The translations under genes and the position numbers were made by a program. This document shows, piece by piece, positions 49,735 through 57,557 of a stretch of 64,000 nt of DNA. The DNA lies in contig NZ_SLZZ01000006.1 in assembly GCF_004346165.1 (NCBI RefSeq), positions 62,001-126,000 on the forward strand, written 5' to 3'. Numbering within the stretch: position 1 is the first letter of the stretch; the number at the start of each line of letters is the position of its first letter. This stretch comes from Muricomes intestini (GTDB lineage: Bacteria; Bacillota; Clostridia; Lachnospirales; Lachnospiraceae). The notes beneath the pieces are model-generated. The model was not told where the DNA came from, searched no databases, and saw only the letters and a program-made list of their open reading frames with translations.

Positions 49735-50063
49735 CAGTCGTACACCTCCTTCGATTCTTCCTCCAGCACCTGTACGATGAACTTTAGGGCCATGATCATG
49801 GTTTCAAGCTCGCAGTCACCGCCGAGGGTAACCTCGAAGCCGCCGTTCCCGTACCTGTCCTGGATCGGGTTCACACGGATATCCGTGCCGCCGAGATCTG
49901 TGACACGGAAGAAGGTGCGTCCGCCGTGACCGGTGTCGCCTCCCATATATCCGGTTGTTCCGGCCTCGGCCTCCAGCACGTTCGCGCTTTCGATCTCGCG
50001 GCTGTAGGTGGTGATGCTGGTTCCGTCGTAGAGCGTCCGCCTGTTTTCATTGATTGCATGCAT
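49734..50063 (-). CDS. small phage protein, 109 residues
   Basis: MHAINENRRTLYDGTSITTYSREIESANVLEAEAGTTGYMGGDTGHGGRTFFRVTDLGGTDIRVNPIQDRYGNGGFEVTLGGDCELETMIMALKFIVQVL. The AGTTGxxGGDxGHGGRTxFRIxDxxxTD pattern recurs in Firmicutes phage genomes but no function is known. It overlaps the primase gene start by one base. Confidence 0.8.
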   Translation of the reverse strand: MHAINENRRTLYDGTSITTYSREIESANVLEAEAGTTGYMGGDTGHGGRTFFRVTDLGGTDIRVNPIQDRYGNGGFEVTLGGDCELETMIMALKFIVQVLEEESKEVYD

Positions 50064-50065
50064 GG

Positions 50066-50482
50066 TTAGACCTCCTTTAAATTCTCTGTGAAATAGCGCA
50101 GTCGGTATCCCTTCCAGCGGGCGTGTTTGATTTCCGTCGTCATACCACGCGATATGCGGTTTCCGAACACCCAGACCTCGGCACACTTGCTCATGAGCGC
50201 GTTCCCAAAGAAGAGTCCGAGCTTGCGCTCCGTTGGATCGCTGTCGTCAAGGAACTGCGGGAACAGCAGGTGCGGCGCAATCGGGATGTATCCCTGATCG
50301 ACCACGAAACGGCAGTAGCGCCTTGCCGCCTCCACGTTTTTCTGGATGTTGCCCGTATATGGTGAGCAGACATAGACGATGGGACGGAAAGCCCGGAGCG
50401 CCTTCTTTTCCTCGAGCTCGATACGGCTCAAGGCCTCGCAGCATGTCGGGTCCGGATAGCCCTCAAAATTCCTGTAATCCAA
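50066..50482 (-). CDS. DUF4406/DUF7768-like nucleoside deoxyribosyltransferase-fold protein
   Basis: A roughly 138-residue protein. The core FRPIVYVCSPYTGNIQKNVEAARRYCRFVVDQGYIPIAPHLLFPQFLDDSDPTERKLGLFFGNALMSKCAEVWVFGNRISRGMTTEI has the YVCSPY-x-G start and late GM-x-x-E-I characteristic of nucleoside 2-deoxyribosyltransferase-like folds; enzymatic activity is unproven. GGAGG lies 8 bp before TTG 50482; the first ATG within the coding domain is too far inside. Confidence 0.82.
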   Translation of the reverse strand: MDYRNFEGYPDPTCCEALSRIELEEKKALRAFRPIVYVCSPYTGNIQKNVEAARRYCRFVVDQGYIPIAPHLLFPQFLDDSDPTERKLGLFFGNALMSKCAEVWVFGNRISRGMTTEIKHARWKGYRLRYFTENLKEV

Positions 50483-50512
50483 ACCGGTATCCTCCTTTCC
50501 GGCAGGCAATAG

Positions 50513-50561
50513 AAAAAGCGGCCTGCCTCTACTTCCCACTGGAGGAGACAGACCGCTTTTG
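50513..50561 (-). terminator. terminator after the DNA polymerase gene, carrying leader motif L
   Basis: A 15-bp stem AAAGCGGTCTGTCTC / GAGGCAGGCCGCTTT (G-T pairs included) is followed by TTTTT on the minus strand. Its loop holds the CTCCAGTGGGAAG part of leader motif L. It can stop transcription between the polymerase and the DUF4406-like gene. Confidence 0.8.
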
Positions 50562-50567
50562 ACGAAA
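50532..50567 (-). promoter_or_regulatory. leader motif L, copy 2
   Basis: Minus strand: TTTCGTCAAAA, 14 nt, CCAGTGGGAAG. It sits 50 nt before the TTG start of the DUF4406-like gene and overlaps the terminator stem. Confidence 0.6.
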
Positions 50568-50572
50568 CAGAT

Positions 50573-52570
50573 TCAGTTTTTCTTATAGAAATCGCAGACG
50601 TACCCGTCTGCACGCAGCACCAGACCATCCGCCCAAGAAGGGGCGCGTCCCATCTGCTCGCACAATGCGTCGAGCGAGACGCGCGGATCGGCTTCGATGA
50701 CAAGCTCGTCATGGATATGCATGCAGATAGCGCAATGCCGGAGCGTCTTCATCGAATTGCACAGGATGTCGCGGGAGGTGGCCTGCACGATGTTCTCCAC
50801 AAACTTCGGACCGTACGATTCGAGGCGCTCCCATTTCTTCGTGCCACCCACGCCCTCGTAGGTGATGCACTCGCTGCCGAAACGGTTCATGCCGACCTTT
50901 GGCTTCACATACGCGAGGCTCCGTCCGGACGGCAGGGTGATGAACAGCATCCCGGACTGCCAGAAGAAGGTGAGCTTCCCAAGCCGGGTGGTGCGGTGGT
51001 TTTTCACGGCCTGCATGACGGCCTTGTCGACGTCCCACCAGAAGCGGACGATCTGCTGGTTTGCATCCCGCCACGAGGACACGATGTCCGGAAGTTCATC
51101 CTCGGAAAGTCCCATCTCGAGAGCGCCCATCGCCTTCAATGCGCCTGTCGAGCCGCCGTAGCCGCATGCCAGTTCAGCGATCTTACCCTTGGCGCGGAGC
51201 TCACCATTCACGCCGTGTTTGACGACCGGCTTGTGGAACATGCGGCTTGCTGTACTGCAGTAGATGTCCTCGCCGTTTGCGAATGCGTCGGATTTCCATT
51301 GCTCGCCTGCGTACCATGCGATGACTCTGGCTTCGATGGCGGAGAAGTCCGCCACATAGAACCGGCAGCCGTCCTGAGGTATGAACGCCGTGCGGATGAG
51401 CTGGCTAAGCGTATCCGGCACATCCTCGTAGATCATCTTTAAGGCTTCGTATTCGCCGGACTTCACAAGCGCCCGCGCAGCATCCAGGTCAGGCAGATGG
51501 TTCTGCGGCAGATTCTGCAATTGGATGAGTCTCCCGGCCCAGCGCCCGGTGCGGTTTGCGCCGTAGAACATGAACATGCCTCGCGCACGGCTGTCGGAGC
51601 ATACGGCACGCTGCATTGTCTGGTATTTCTTCACGCTGGATTTCGCAAGCTGCTGCCGAAGTTCCAGCACCTCCGCAAGCTCAGGAGGAGCGGTCTTGAG
51701 CAGTGCGGCGACGGCTTTCTTGCCGAGGCTGTTGACCTCCATGCCGTTGTCGGAGAGCCACCGCTTCATCTGTTGGACGCTGTTCGGATTCTCCAAGTCC
51801 GTCAATTTCTGCATCTTCTCTGTGAGCTCGCTGCGGGAGCGGGTGTCCATGTCGAGGGCCTTTTCCACGAGATCCATGTCGATGCGCACGCCGCGGTCGT
51901 TGATCTTCTGATCGATGTGGTACTCATTCCACACGAAGTCCGGCACAGGAAAATTCCGGAGTCGCTTCTGGATCAACATCTCGACTTCGACATCTCGCTT
52001 GTTGTATCTCTTGAACGTTGCCCACTTGGCTGGATCATCGGAGGGCCGATTACGTGTCCTGCCGCCGTTTGCCTTGGTAGGTGCGCAGGGGACGGAGAAG
52101 TAACGAATCAGTGCCTTTCCCTCGTCCATCTTCTGGTCTTCGAGATTTAGGACTGCGCCGACTCCCTTTAGGGAGAGTGGGAGCCCCATTGTTGCTGCCC
52201 ACACCATCGAGCAGCGCCAGCCCTGCGGATTCAGGAACCGGGCAGGCTCGGTCGACAGTGGATGCTTGTCGTGGAACGGATCAAGGCTTCGGCCCAGGTC
52301 ACGCAGGTAGCGTGACAGGCAGACGCGTTCGAAGTTCGCGTTAAAGGCCCACTTGAGAACCGTGTCGTCGGTCAGGGCGTCCAGAATGTCCTCCGGGATC
52401 TGTTCACCGCAGGAAAGGTCGATGACCTGCACCGGTCCGTCGTCAACGCTGTAGCCGAACAGGAGAATTTCAAAGGAAGGCGACTCTGAATACTTGTATA
52501 CGCCGCATTTGCCAAGACCGATGTCGGAAAACGTCTCGATGTCTATGCTGATTGTCTTCACATTTTTCAC
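50573..52570 (-). CDS. phage family A DNA polymerase
   Basis: A 665-residue DNA polymerase I-like enzyme. A 3'-5' exonuclease domain opens with TISIDIETFSDIGL (Exo I) and later NKRDVEVEMLI (Exo III). Polymerase motif A is FYVADFSAIEARVIAWYAGE, motif B RAKGKIAELACGYGG and motif C MHIHDELVIE. It is shorter than bacterial PolA and has no 5' nuclease domain, as usual in phages. It replicates the phage genome. Confidence 0.95.
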   Translation of the reverse strand: MKNVKTISIDIETFSDIGLGKCGVYKYSESPSFEILLFGYSVDDGPVQVIDLSCGEQIPEDILDALTDDTVLKWAFNANFERVCLSRYLRDLGRSLDPFHDKHPLSTEPARFLNPQGWRCSMVWAATMGLPLSLKGVGAVLNLEDQKMDEGKALIRYFSVPCAPTKANGGRTRNRPSDDPAKWATFKRYNKRDVEVEMLIQKRLRNFPVPDFVWNEYHIDQKINDRGVRIDMDLVEKALDMDTRSRSELTEKMQKLTDLENPNSVQQMKRWLSDNGMEVNSLGKKAVAALLKTAPPELAEVLELRQQLAKSSVKKYQTMQRAVCSDSRARGMFMFYGANRTGRWAGRLIQLQNLPQNHLPDLDAARALVKSGEYEALKMIYEDVPDTLSQLIRTAFIPQDGCRFYVADFSAIEARVIAWYAGEQWKSDAFANGEDIYCSTASRMFHKPVVKHGVNGELRAKGKIAELACGYGGSTGALKAMGALEMGLSEDELPDIVSSWRDANQQIVRFWWDVDKAVMQAVKNHRTTRLGKLTFFWQSGMLFITLPSGRSLAYVKPKVGMNRFGSECITYEGVGGTKKWERLESYGPKFVENIVQATSRDILCNSMKTLRHCAICMHIHDELVIEADPRVSLDALCEQMGRAPSWADGLVLRADGYVCDFYKKN

Positions 52571-52638
52571 CTCAATTCACGAATAAGGCGGCAGAGAGAT
52601 AGGTCCCTGCCGCCCGCAATACTTGTATGGTTTATGGC

Positions 52639-52836
52639 TTAGCCGCGATGCGCTTCAAGCTCCTTCATGCGGCGCTCGTGGTACTCCTTGTCACGCTCTT
52701 CCTGACGGAGCTTGAGCTCCTTGTCCTCACGGTAGGAGCGGGCGCTCGTGACCGAGATGATGATCAGGAGCGCGATGCCGCTGAGACCGAGCAGGTCGTA
52801 GATGATGTAGAGAATCATGTTCATAATGGTTTCCAT
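52639..52836 (-). CDS. small membrane protein with charged tail, 65 residues
   Basis: METIMNMILYIIYDLLGLSGIALLIIISVTSARSYREDKELKLRQEERDKEYHERRMKELEAHRG: an N-terminal membrane helix and a highly charged coiled-coil-like tail. GGAGG precedes the ATG. Function unknown; it could tether replication proteins to the membrane. Confidence 0.72.
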   Translation of the reverse strand: METIMNMILYIIYDLLGLSGIALLIIISVTSARSYREDKELKLRQEERDKEYHERRMKELEAHRG

Positions 52837-52848
52837 TGGTTTGCCTCC

Positions 52849-53427
52849 TTAGTTCAGGAAATCGTCGTCGCTGTCGGTTGCAAAGTCCGCGAAGTCGGAT
52901 TCAGCGCTGGCCTTGCTGCCGAGCGGTTCGCCGTCACGGATCTTCTGCAGGTTGTTCAGCCCGCAGGCGATACCGCGGTTGCCGGAGCTGTTGAACGCGT
53001 AGAACGTGATGCTGGCTCTGCCGTACACGCCGGAGTACACCTCGCTGCGGCTCATGATCGGGTTGAGATCCGCGTCCACGATGCCGGGAGCAGTCGTGGC
53101 GTTTGCGTTCACGAAGTAGGCGTTACGGTATGCCTCGTCGTCCGGGCGCTCCACATCGCCGTCACGAAGCGGCATCTTGATTGCGGAAAGGGCTGGCACA
53201 GACTTGCTGTTGCCCTTGAGCTTGGCTTCGCCCTCCTTGTAGGCCGCTTCGATGGCTGCCTTGATCTTGGCGACGGTCACGGTGTCGGATTTCGGGATGA
53301 TGAGCGATACCGAGTACTTTGGCGTGCCACCGTTGATGGACTTGGGCTCCCACACGTTGGCGTAGGACCAGCGGGTGTTCACACCGGTGATGACCTTCAT
53401 AGGATTGTGCATGGTTGTTTTACTCAT
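52849..53427 (-). CDS. DUF2815 ssDNA-binding protein
   Basis: A 192-residue protein (KVITGVNTRWSYANVWEPKSINGGTPKYSVSLIIPKSDTVTVAKIKAAIEAAYKEG...) of the DUF2815 family, an OB-fold like T7 gp2.5. The C-terminal acidic tail (DFADFATDSDDDFLN) resembles SSB tails that recruit partners. It is paired with the DUF2800 nuclease gene, overlapping it by 8 bp, as in other phages. Confidence 0.92.
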   Translation of the reverse strand: MSKTTMHNPMKVITGVNTRWSYANVWEPKSINGGTPKYSVSLIIPKSDTVTVAKIKAAIEAAYKEGEAKLKGNSKSVPALSAIKMPLRDGDVERPDDEAYRNAYFVNANATTAPGIVDADLNPIMSRSEVYSGVYGRASITFYAFNSSGNRGIACGLNNLQKIRDGEPLGSKASAESDFADFATDSDDDFLN

Positions 53428-54562
53428 GATCTTTTACCTCCATAAAATCGTTTTTGGCTGTATTCATCGCCGGACGCTTGTCTGAGTCCGGGACGAGGGT
53501 TGGTTTGCCCTGCGGCTTTTCGATGTAAGCCGACAGGAGTTCGTTGAACCGGTTCTTACCGAGGAACTTCTGCATGGCGGTGATGCTCAGTAGCTTTTGC
53601 TCGTACGGGTCGAATCCGGCGTTCTCGACTGCCGTTGCGACGGCGGTTTCATTGGTGTATTTGCGGACAGACCTGCCTTCGACGAGCTTGAAGCCGTGCC
53701 ACTTTTTTCCGGAGAGTGCCTGCTGGAGCGCGTACTCCTTGATGTCGGACGCCCACAAGACCAACTCGTCCACCTGGGAGAGGATGGTTTCGATCTCCGC
53801 GTCGGAGAGCTCAGGCGGCAGCTTAAACTCGTACTGTGCGAGCTTCAGGTTCTCCTCGGCTCGCTTCCGGCAGATGGTCTTCGCCTTGCAGAACCGGCAC
53901 CACGGGCCACAGGAGAATTCTCCATTGCCATTCCACGCCAGCTCCGCTGTGGGCTTCAGAACCTCGTTGGCCCATGCAAGCAGGTCCTTCTTGCTGATCT
54001 GCCATTCACTGATGTTCTGCCGCCTTGGCTGGTAGATGGTCATGCTGACCGTGTCGATGTCGTAGATATCGTCGAACAATTCGAGAGCACCGAGACTGTA
54101 GCAGGCCATCTGAGGATTGCGTTCCGCCGAGACCTCGACGCCCAGACCGTATTTCAGATCGATGATCCGGAGCGTGCCATCCGCGATGATCAAGGCGTCG
54201 GCGGTGCCGAAGCCCTGCTTCACCCAGTGAGAGAAGTTCACACGCTGTTCAACCAGAACAACCGGATCAGCGCATGTCTGCTTCGCATCCTCTACCTGCT
54301 CCAGCACGTAGGCGACATAGCCTTCCGTGGCCTCCTCCATCTCCTCGTTGTAGTAGTCGAGGCTCTCGGTCGGATCCTCCGCCGGGTAGCCGAGCGCCTT
54401 GCGGAGCTTGAATTCGGCAAGCGCGTGAGCGCAGGTGCCTTCGGCGGCGTAGCTGCTGCCTTCATCCTTGAATCCCTCGCTTAAGCGTACGGAAGGCGGG
54501 CAGTGAATCCACCTGTCCGAGCTCGATGCGGAGAGGACCGCGTGCTGTCTTTCAGAATTCAT
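53420..54562 (-). CDS. DUF2800 RecB-like PD-(D/E)xK nuclease
   Basis: A 380-residue Cas4/RecB-type nuclease. It begins LSASSSDRWIHCPPSVRLSEGF with the first cluster Cys and the AAEGTCAHALAEFKL helix. The active site is GTADALIIADGTLRIIDLKYGLG (D...D-L-K). The last Cys cluster is CGPWCRFCKAKTICRKRAE, probably an Fe-S cluster. It works with DUF2815 and the family A polymerase in phage recombination or end processing. The start at 54562 overlaps the upstream gene by 11 bp. Confidence 0.92.
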   Translation of the reverse strand: MNSERQHAVLSASSSDRWIHCPPSVRLSEGFKDEGSSYAAEGTCAHALAEFKLRKALGYPAEDPTESLDYYNEEMEEATEGYVAYVLEQVEDAKQTCADPVVLVEQRVNFSHWVKQGFGTADALIIADGTLRIIDLKYGLGVEVSAERNPQMACYSLGALELFDDIYDIDTVSMTIYQPRRQNISEWQISKKDLLAWANEVLKPTAELAWNGNGEFSCGPWCRFCKAKTICRKRAEENLKLAQYEFKLPPELSDAEIETILSQVDELVLWASDIKEYALQQALSGKKWHGFKLVEGRSVRKYTNETAVATAVENAGFDPYEQKLLSITAMQKFLGKNRFNELLSAYIEKPQGKPTLVPDSDKRPAMNTAKNDFMEVKDHE

Positions 54563-54881
54563 TGAGTCCCTCCACATCGAAGAGCAGGGCCTCGTAGTCG
54601 TTCGGATCGACAGCCGACAGCTTGCTCGCACCGTACTTGTGGAGCAGCTCGCGGATCTGTGCCGTATAACCTGCGCGGGACCGTTCGGCAAGCACCTTCC
54701 GCACATCCTCCAGCTTCAGCTCCTTCTTCTCAGACTCAGCCTGCGGAGCTTCCGGCTCGGGAGCAGGTTCCTCCGTGGTGCCGGAGAACTGCTTGTAGAG
54801 CCAGTCGGCTGCATCATTGATAGCAGCGGCTGCATCGCGCAGGTCTTTGATGGTCTGATCCATGTCTGCCATTTTTGACAT
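54552..54881 (-). CDS. small phage protein with acidic linker, 109 residues
   Basis: MSKMADMDQTIKDLRDAAAAINDAADWLYKQF, an acidic Pro/Glu linker (EEPAPEPEAPQAESEKKE), then KLEDVRKVLAERSRAGYTAQIRELLHKYGASKLSAVDPNDYEALLFDVEGL. The C-terminal part is the rRNA/DNA-binding-like domain common in phage proteins upstream of DUF2800. AGGAGG supports ATG 54881. Function unknown. Confidence 0.82.
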   Translation of the reverse strand: MSKMADMDQTIKDLRDAAAAINDAADWLYKQFSGTTEEPAPEPEAPQAESEKKELKLEDVRKVLAERSRAGYTAQIRELLHKYGASKLSAVDPNDYEALLFDVEGLNEF

Positions 54882-55023
54882 TCTGTTTTCCTCCTTCCAT
54901 TGATTTGCTTTCTGCTGCAAGAACACTCAGGTTCCTTGCTAGTCTTGCGGATACATGGCTTATCGCGATAAGAACTGCGATGGTTTCCGTGTCCGCGGGA
55001 CTCCTGTTGCGCGTCTTGTTCAT
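54814..55023 (-). CDS. very small phage protein, about 69 residues
   Basis: MNKTRNRSPADTETIAVLIAISHVSARLARNLSVLAAESKSMEGGKQNVKN..., preceded by GGAAAGGAGG. The ISHVSARLARNLxxLA core looks like the short helical proteins found here in other phages. Its last 20 or so codons overlap the next gene, so the true stop relationship is uncertain. Leader motif L copy 3 lies upstream. Confidence 0.55.
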   Translation of the reverse strand: MNKTRNRSPADTETIAVLIAISHVSARLARNLSVLAAESKSMEGGKQNVKNGRHGSDHQRPARCSRCYQ

Positions 55024-55066
55024 GGCGTCTGCCTCCTTTCCGGAGCAGATTTCTGTGCTCCTTACA

Positions 55067-55102
55067 CTTCCCACTGGAGGCAGGGCACGCGTTTTGACGA
55101 AG
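55067..55102 (-). promoter_or_regulatory. leader motif L, copy 3
   Basis: Minus strand: TTCGTCAAAA, 14 nt, CCAGTGGGAAG, then further downstream GGAAAGGAGG. The CCTCC in the spacer can pair with the GGAGG of the gene at 55023. Confidence 0.6.
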
Positions 55103-55164
55103 ACGGAGGGAAGAAATTCTGAAAAAGCTCCGACCGCCATTTCAGGCAGCCGGAGCCGTGGGCT

Positions 55165-55689
55165 TTAGAACCAGTCCGGGAACTGTTCGGACATCGCTTC
55201 GGGGAACTCCTCACAAAGTTTCTCCCTGGCTTTTTCCAAACGGGACCGGAAAGTCGTCCGCTTGATGCCGATGATGTCAGCGATGGCTTCATCGGAGAGA
55301 CCGTCCTCGCGGAGCTTGCCGATCTGGATGGCTTCCGGCATGAGCTCCTGCAGACGCTTGAGCAACTGGGCGAGCTCGGCTTCATCGGCGAGCACCTCCT
55401 CGATGAGCGGCGCGTCGTCCGGCACGTAGTCGCCGAGCGTTCCCCCGCCGTCAGGCAGAGGATCATCAAGGGAGACGGTCGTGCTGTTGTGGAATTCGCA
55501 GTCCGGGCAGTTGCCGTCGCACAGCCACCATTTGCTGCGCGGACAGAAGCATTCGCCTCGATACTGCATGCGCTTCCTGAGCGCTGTGCGCCAGCGGTCA
55601 TACTCGCGGTACTGGTCCTCCGGGACCTCGTACCAGGTGCGAGTGGTCTTGTCGTAGATGCGTTTACTCTGGTTGTCATTGGTTTTCAT
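55165..55689 (-). CDS. phage sigma-70-like factor
   Basis: A 174-residue protein. It has a Cys cluster (CFCPRSKWWLCDGNCPDCEFHN) in the middle and a C-terminal region-4-like helix-turn-helix (LAQLLKRLQELMPEAIQIGKLREDGLSDEAIADIIGIKRTTFRSRLEKAREKL). This resembles phage-encoded sigma factors with a zinc-binding insert. It may recognise the repeated promoter-like motif P (inference). Its GGAGG site lies within a hairpin, and a terminator lies upstream. Confidence 0.82.
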   Translation of the reverse strand: MKTNDNQSKRIYDKTTRTWYEVPEDQYREYDRWRTALRKRMQYRGECFCPRSKWWLCDGNCPDCEFHNSTTVSLDDPLPDGGGTLGDYVPDDAPLIEEVLADEAELAQLLKRLQELMPEAIQIGKLREDGLSDEAIADIIGIKRTTFRSRLEKAREKLCEEFPEAMSEQFPDWF

Positions 55690-55697
55690 GTGCGATA

Positions 55698-55725
55698 CCT
55701 CCGTTCGCTTCTCCCGAACCGGAGG
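55698..55725 (-). promoter_or_regulatory. ribosome-site-sequestering hairpin of the sigma-like gene
   Basis: The sigma-like gene's CGGAGG, 8 nt before its ATG, forms the 3' arm of a 10-bp stem with CCTCCGGTTCG (one bulge). Translation should be low unless the hairpin opens. This is seen directly in the sequence; the regulatory effect is inferred. Confidence 0.6.
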
Positions 55726-55731
55726 CCGCAC

Positions 55732-55794
55732 AAAAAAAGCGTGGCAGGCCAGACGGAACGGGAATTCAACTCGTTTCGTTCGGCCAGCCACGCT
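55732..55794 (-). terminator. terminator upstream of the sigma-like gene
   Basis: A long stem with arms AGCGTGGC and GCCACGCT, extended inward by GGCC pairs, is followed on the minus strand by seven T. It lies between the first early gene (56113) and the sigma-like gene, so it could gate early phage transcription. Confidence 0.8.
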
Positions 55795-55918
55795 CGTAGA
55801 CTGGTTTCTTATTCACTTGTGACCGCTATGGCAGCTCGAGCCACCTCTGTGCACCGGGGTGAACCGCCATGACGGTGAGCCTTTTAACGCCATACTCAGG
55901 GCAATGCAAATTACCTAA

Positions 55919-56113
55919 TTAGCGAAGATCCGCCTCTATGGCGTAAAGCTCGCTGAATACGTCCGGCAGATCCGCCGGATCAAGATCCTCGGCGCCATGA
56001 GCGCCGTAACGCTGGAATACGGAATCAATAACCTCTGGCCCGATTTCAGAGGAGATAATGGAAGCTGACTCCTCGATGCTATTGATGTAGTCCTGTTTAC
56101 TAATGCTTGACAT
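55919..56113 (-). CDS. small early phage protein, 64 residues
   Basis: MSSISKQDYINSIEESASIISSEIGPEVIDSVFQRYGAHGAEDLDPADLPDVFSELYAIEADLR, a helical acidic protein of a type found at the start of early operons in Firmicutes prophages. AAGGAG supports the ATG. It is the first gene of the phage minus-strand run. Function unknown. Confidence 0.75.
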   Translation of the reverse strand: MSSISKQDYINSIEESASIISSEIGPEVIDSVFQRYGAHGAEDLDPADLPDVFSELYAIEADLR

Positions 56114-56260
56114 ACTTTGTCTCCTTGTTTTGCTGGCTCCTCTTCCAGAGAAGGAGACCTGTTTTTTGCTTTGCGAGGCGCCTCACTGGATAGCGACTGA
56201 TCGGTTCGCCTTTTGACTCCTCACGCTTTCTTGTTTGTGTCCTTAACGCAAACATTTAGT
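56114..56260. other. divergent intergenic region, diverged motif L copy
   Basis: The leader of the small early gene contains GTCAAAAGGCG then, 21 nt after the GTCAAAA core rather than 14, CCAGTGAGG. This looks like a weaker fourth copy of motif L (56181-56218). No ORF is supported. No clear minus-strand consensus promoter was found. Confidence 0.4.
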
Positions 56261-56289
56261 TTGACTTTTGAACGTCATCGTGCTATACT
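56261..56289 (+). promoter_or_regulatory. promoter of the ABC-3C operon
   Basis: TTGACT (-35) and TATACT (-10) are separated by 17 bp, a near-consensus sigma-70 promoter. It is on the strand opposite to all phage genes and gives a leader of about 130 nt before the first ABC-3C gene. Confidence 0.82.
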
Positions 56290-56375
56290 TATTTGGTAGT
56301 CTTATGCATGGCACGACTCCGTCTCTGAAGTCGCTTTTAATATACGAAATCGGATTTTTGACCTGGGGATAGTTT

Positions 56376-56405
56376 GGTACGGCATGGTACGGCGTGGTAC
56401 GAAAG
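56376..56405 (+). promoter_or_regulatory. triple 10-bp GGTAC iteron in the ABC-3C leader
   Basis: GGTACGGCAT, GGTACGGCGT and GGTACGAAAG follow each other with exactly 10-bp period, between the promoter and the first gene. They could be an operator for the XRE protein encoded in the same cluster (inference). Confidence 0.6.
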
Positions 56406-56423
56406 TTGTGAGGAGGGATGGCA

Positions 56424-57557
56424 TTGGAATTCAAAACCTTGTTCCAGATTTTGAAGAAGCATCTGGCTGATGGCTACGATGTACCTCATTTCTTTCGTGA
56501 TCTTATGGCTATGTTGACAGAGGTTACTGAGGAGGAATGGGGAACTTCAAAAGATCCTTCCCAAGCGGGGAGAGATAAGTCTTTGCGCAGTTACGCAAAG
56601 CGCGGGCTACCTAAGAAGCTGGCACAAACAATCGTCTATAGACTTACTCCAGAGAATGTGGTTGATAGCATCAACAGCCATGGTGAAACGCAGCGGCGAT
56701 TACTTGCGGAAGATTTGGAAGGATATGATCCCGATATAAACGCCGATAATGTTGCCGAGAAAGTTGCGGCTTGGCTGGTGGAAATAGTTCAGGTCTCTGC
56801 TGGACTTGTCCCACAGGACGAACTGACAAAGCAGAAACAGCAGCAGCTTGACGCACAGCTAAAAAGCAAATATGGCGACTACCTGCTTGCCGAAGAGGAA
56901 AACCATTGTGCGTTCCCCGGCTGCGGGCGCGAACTTGTGCTGACTAAGGACGGCAGAATCTCCTACGCATATGAGGTAAGTCTGATTGATAAAGTTGCAC
57001 CGGCAGTTCCCGACAATCTTCTGGCGATGTGTCCGCAGTGCCATGCAACCTATCTGCTTGATTCCAACAAGAAGCTATGCAAGGAACTTCAGGAGACAAA
57101 AAAGGTACTGGCAACGCATAGACAGAATGTGCACATGCTTGATGACCTTCCCTTGGAAAAAGGAATCGTCAGCGTGATAACGAGAATCGCCAAACTGAAT
57201 GAAAAGGATCTTGCAGATGCGTCGCTTGATCCAAAGGAGATAAAGCAGAAGCTCGATCCGACAAAGGACACAGCCATCTACTATGCGGTGAACAATTACG
57301 TCGGCGTTTACTTTGTACGAATCAGAGAAATTATGATGAATCTTGATAAGCGCAGCGTCATTGACTACGAGGAAATCCAAGATCAGATGCATGCGCTGTA
57401 CCGCCGCTTGAAGAAGGCGAAGAAAACTCGCCTTGAAATATTCAACGAGATAACGAACAAGGTACATCGCGTCTCGCTGCAGGATGAAATCTACTGCCAG
57501 ATCGTGGTTGCCTACTTCGTTCAAAGCTGTGAGGTGTTCGATGCAATTACCGAATAA
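56424..57557 (+). CDS. ABC-3C system large component with degenerate HNH-like zinc region
   Basis: A roughly 377-residue protein. The first 140 residues are helical (LKKHLADGYDVPHFFRDLMAMLTEV...RGLPKKLAQTIVYRL). Residues about 160-220 have two Cys pairs (CAFPGCGRELVLTKDG...YEVSLIDKVAPAVPDNLLAMCPQCHATYLLD) like an HNH fold, but the usual first catalytic His is replaced. The rest is a helical domain. It is encoded directly before a small middle component and a DUF2326 ATPase, the ABC-3C order. I prefer TTG 56424, 7 bp after AGGAGG; ATG 56418 is nearly fused to that site. Confidence 0.78.
   Translation: MEFKTLFQILKKHLADGYDVPHFFRDLMAMLTEVTEEEWGTSKDPSQAGRDKSLRSYAKRGLPKKLAQTIVYRLTPENVVDSINSHGETQRRLLAEDLEGYDPDINADNVAEKVAAWLVEIVQVSAGLVPQDELTKQKQQQLDAQLKSKYGDYLLAEEENHCAFPGCGRELVLTKDGRISYAYEVSLIDKVAPAVPDNLLAMCPQCHATYLLDSNKKLCKELQETKKVLATHRQNVHMLDDLPLEKGIVSVITRIAKLNEKDLADASLDPKEIKQKLDPTKDTAIYYAVNNYVGVYFVRIREIMMNLDKRSVIDYEEIQDQMHALYRRLKKAKKTRLEIFNEITNKVHRVSLQDEIYCQIVVAYFVQSCEVFDAITE

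Noticed and set aside
55796-55918. Possible tRNA or small RNA in the gap before the early gene
   Set aside because: No cloverleaf with a T-loop GTTCRA and acceptor pairing could be drawn; only partial inverted repeats were seen.
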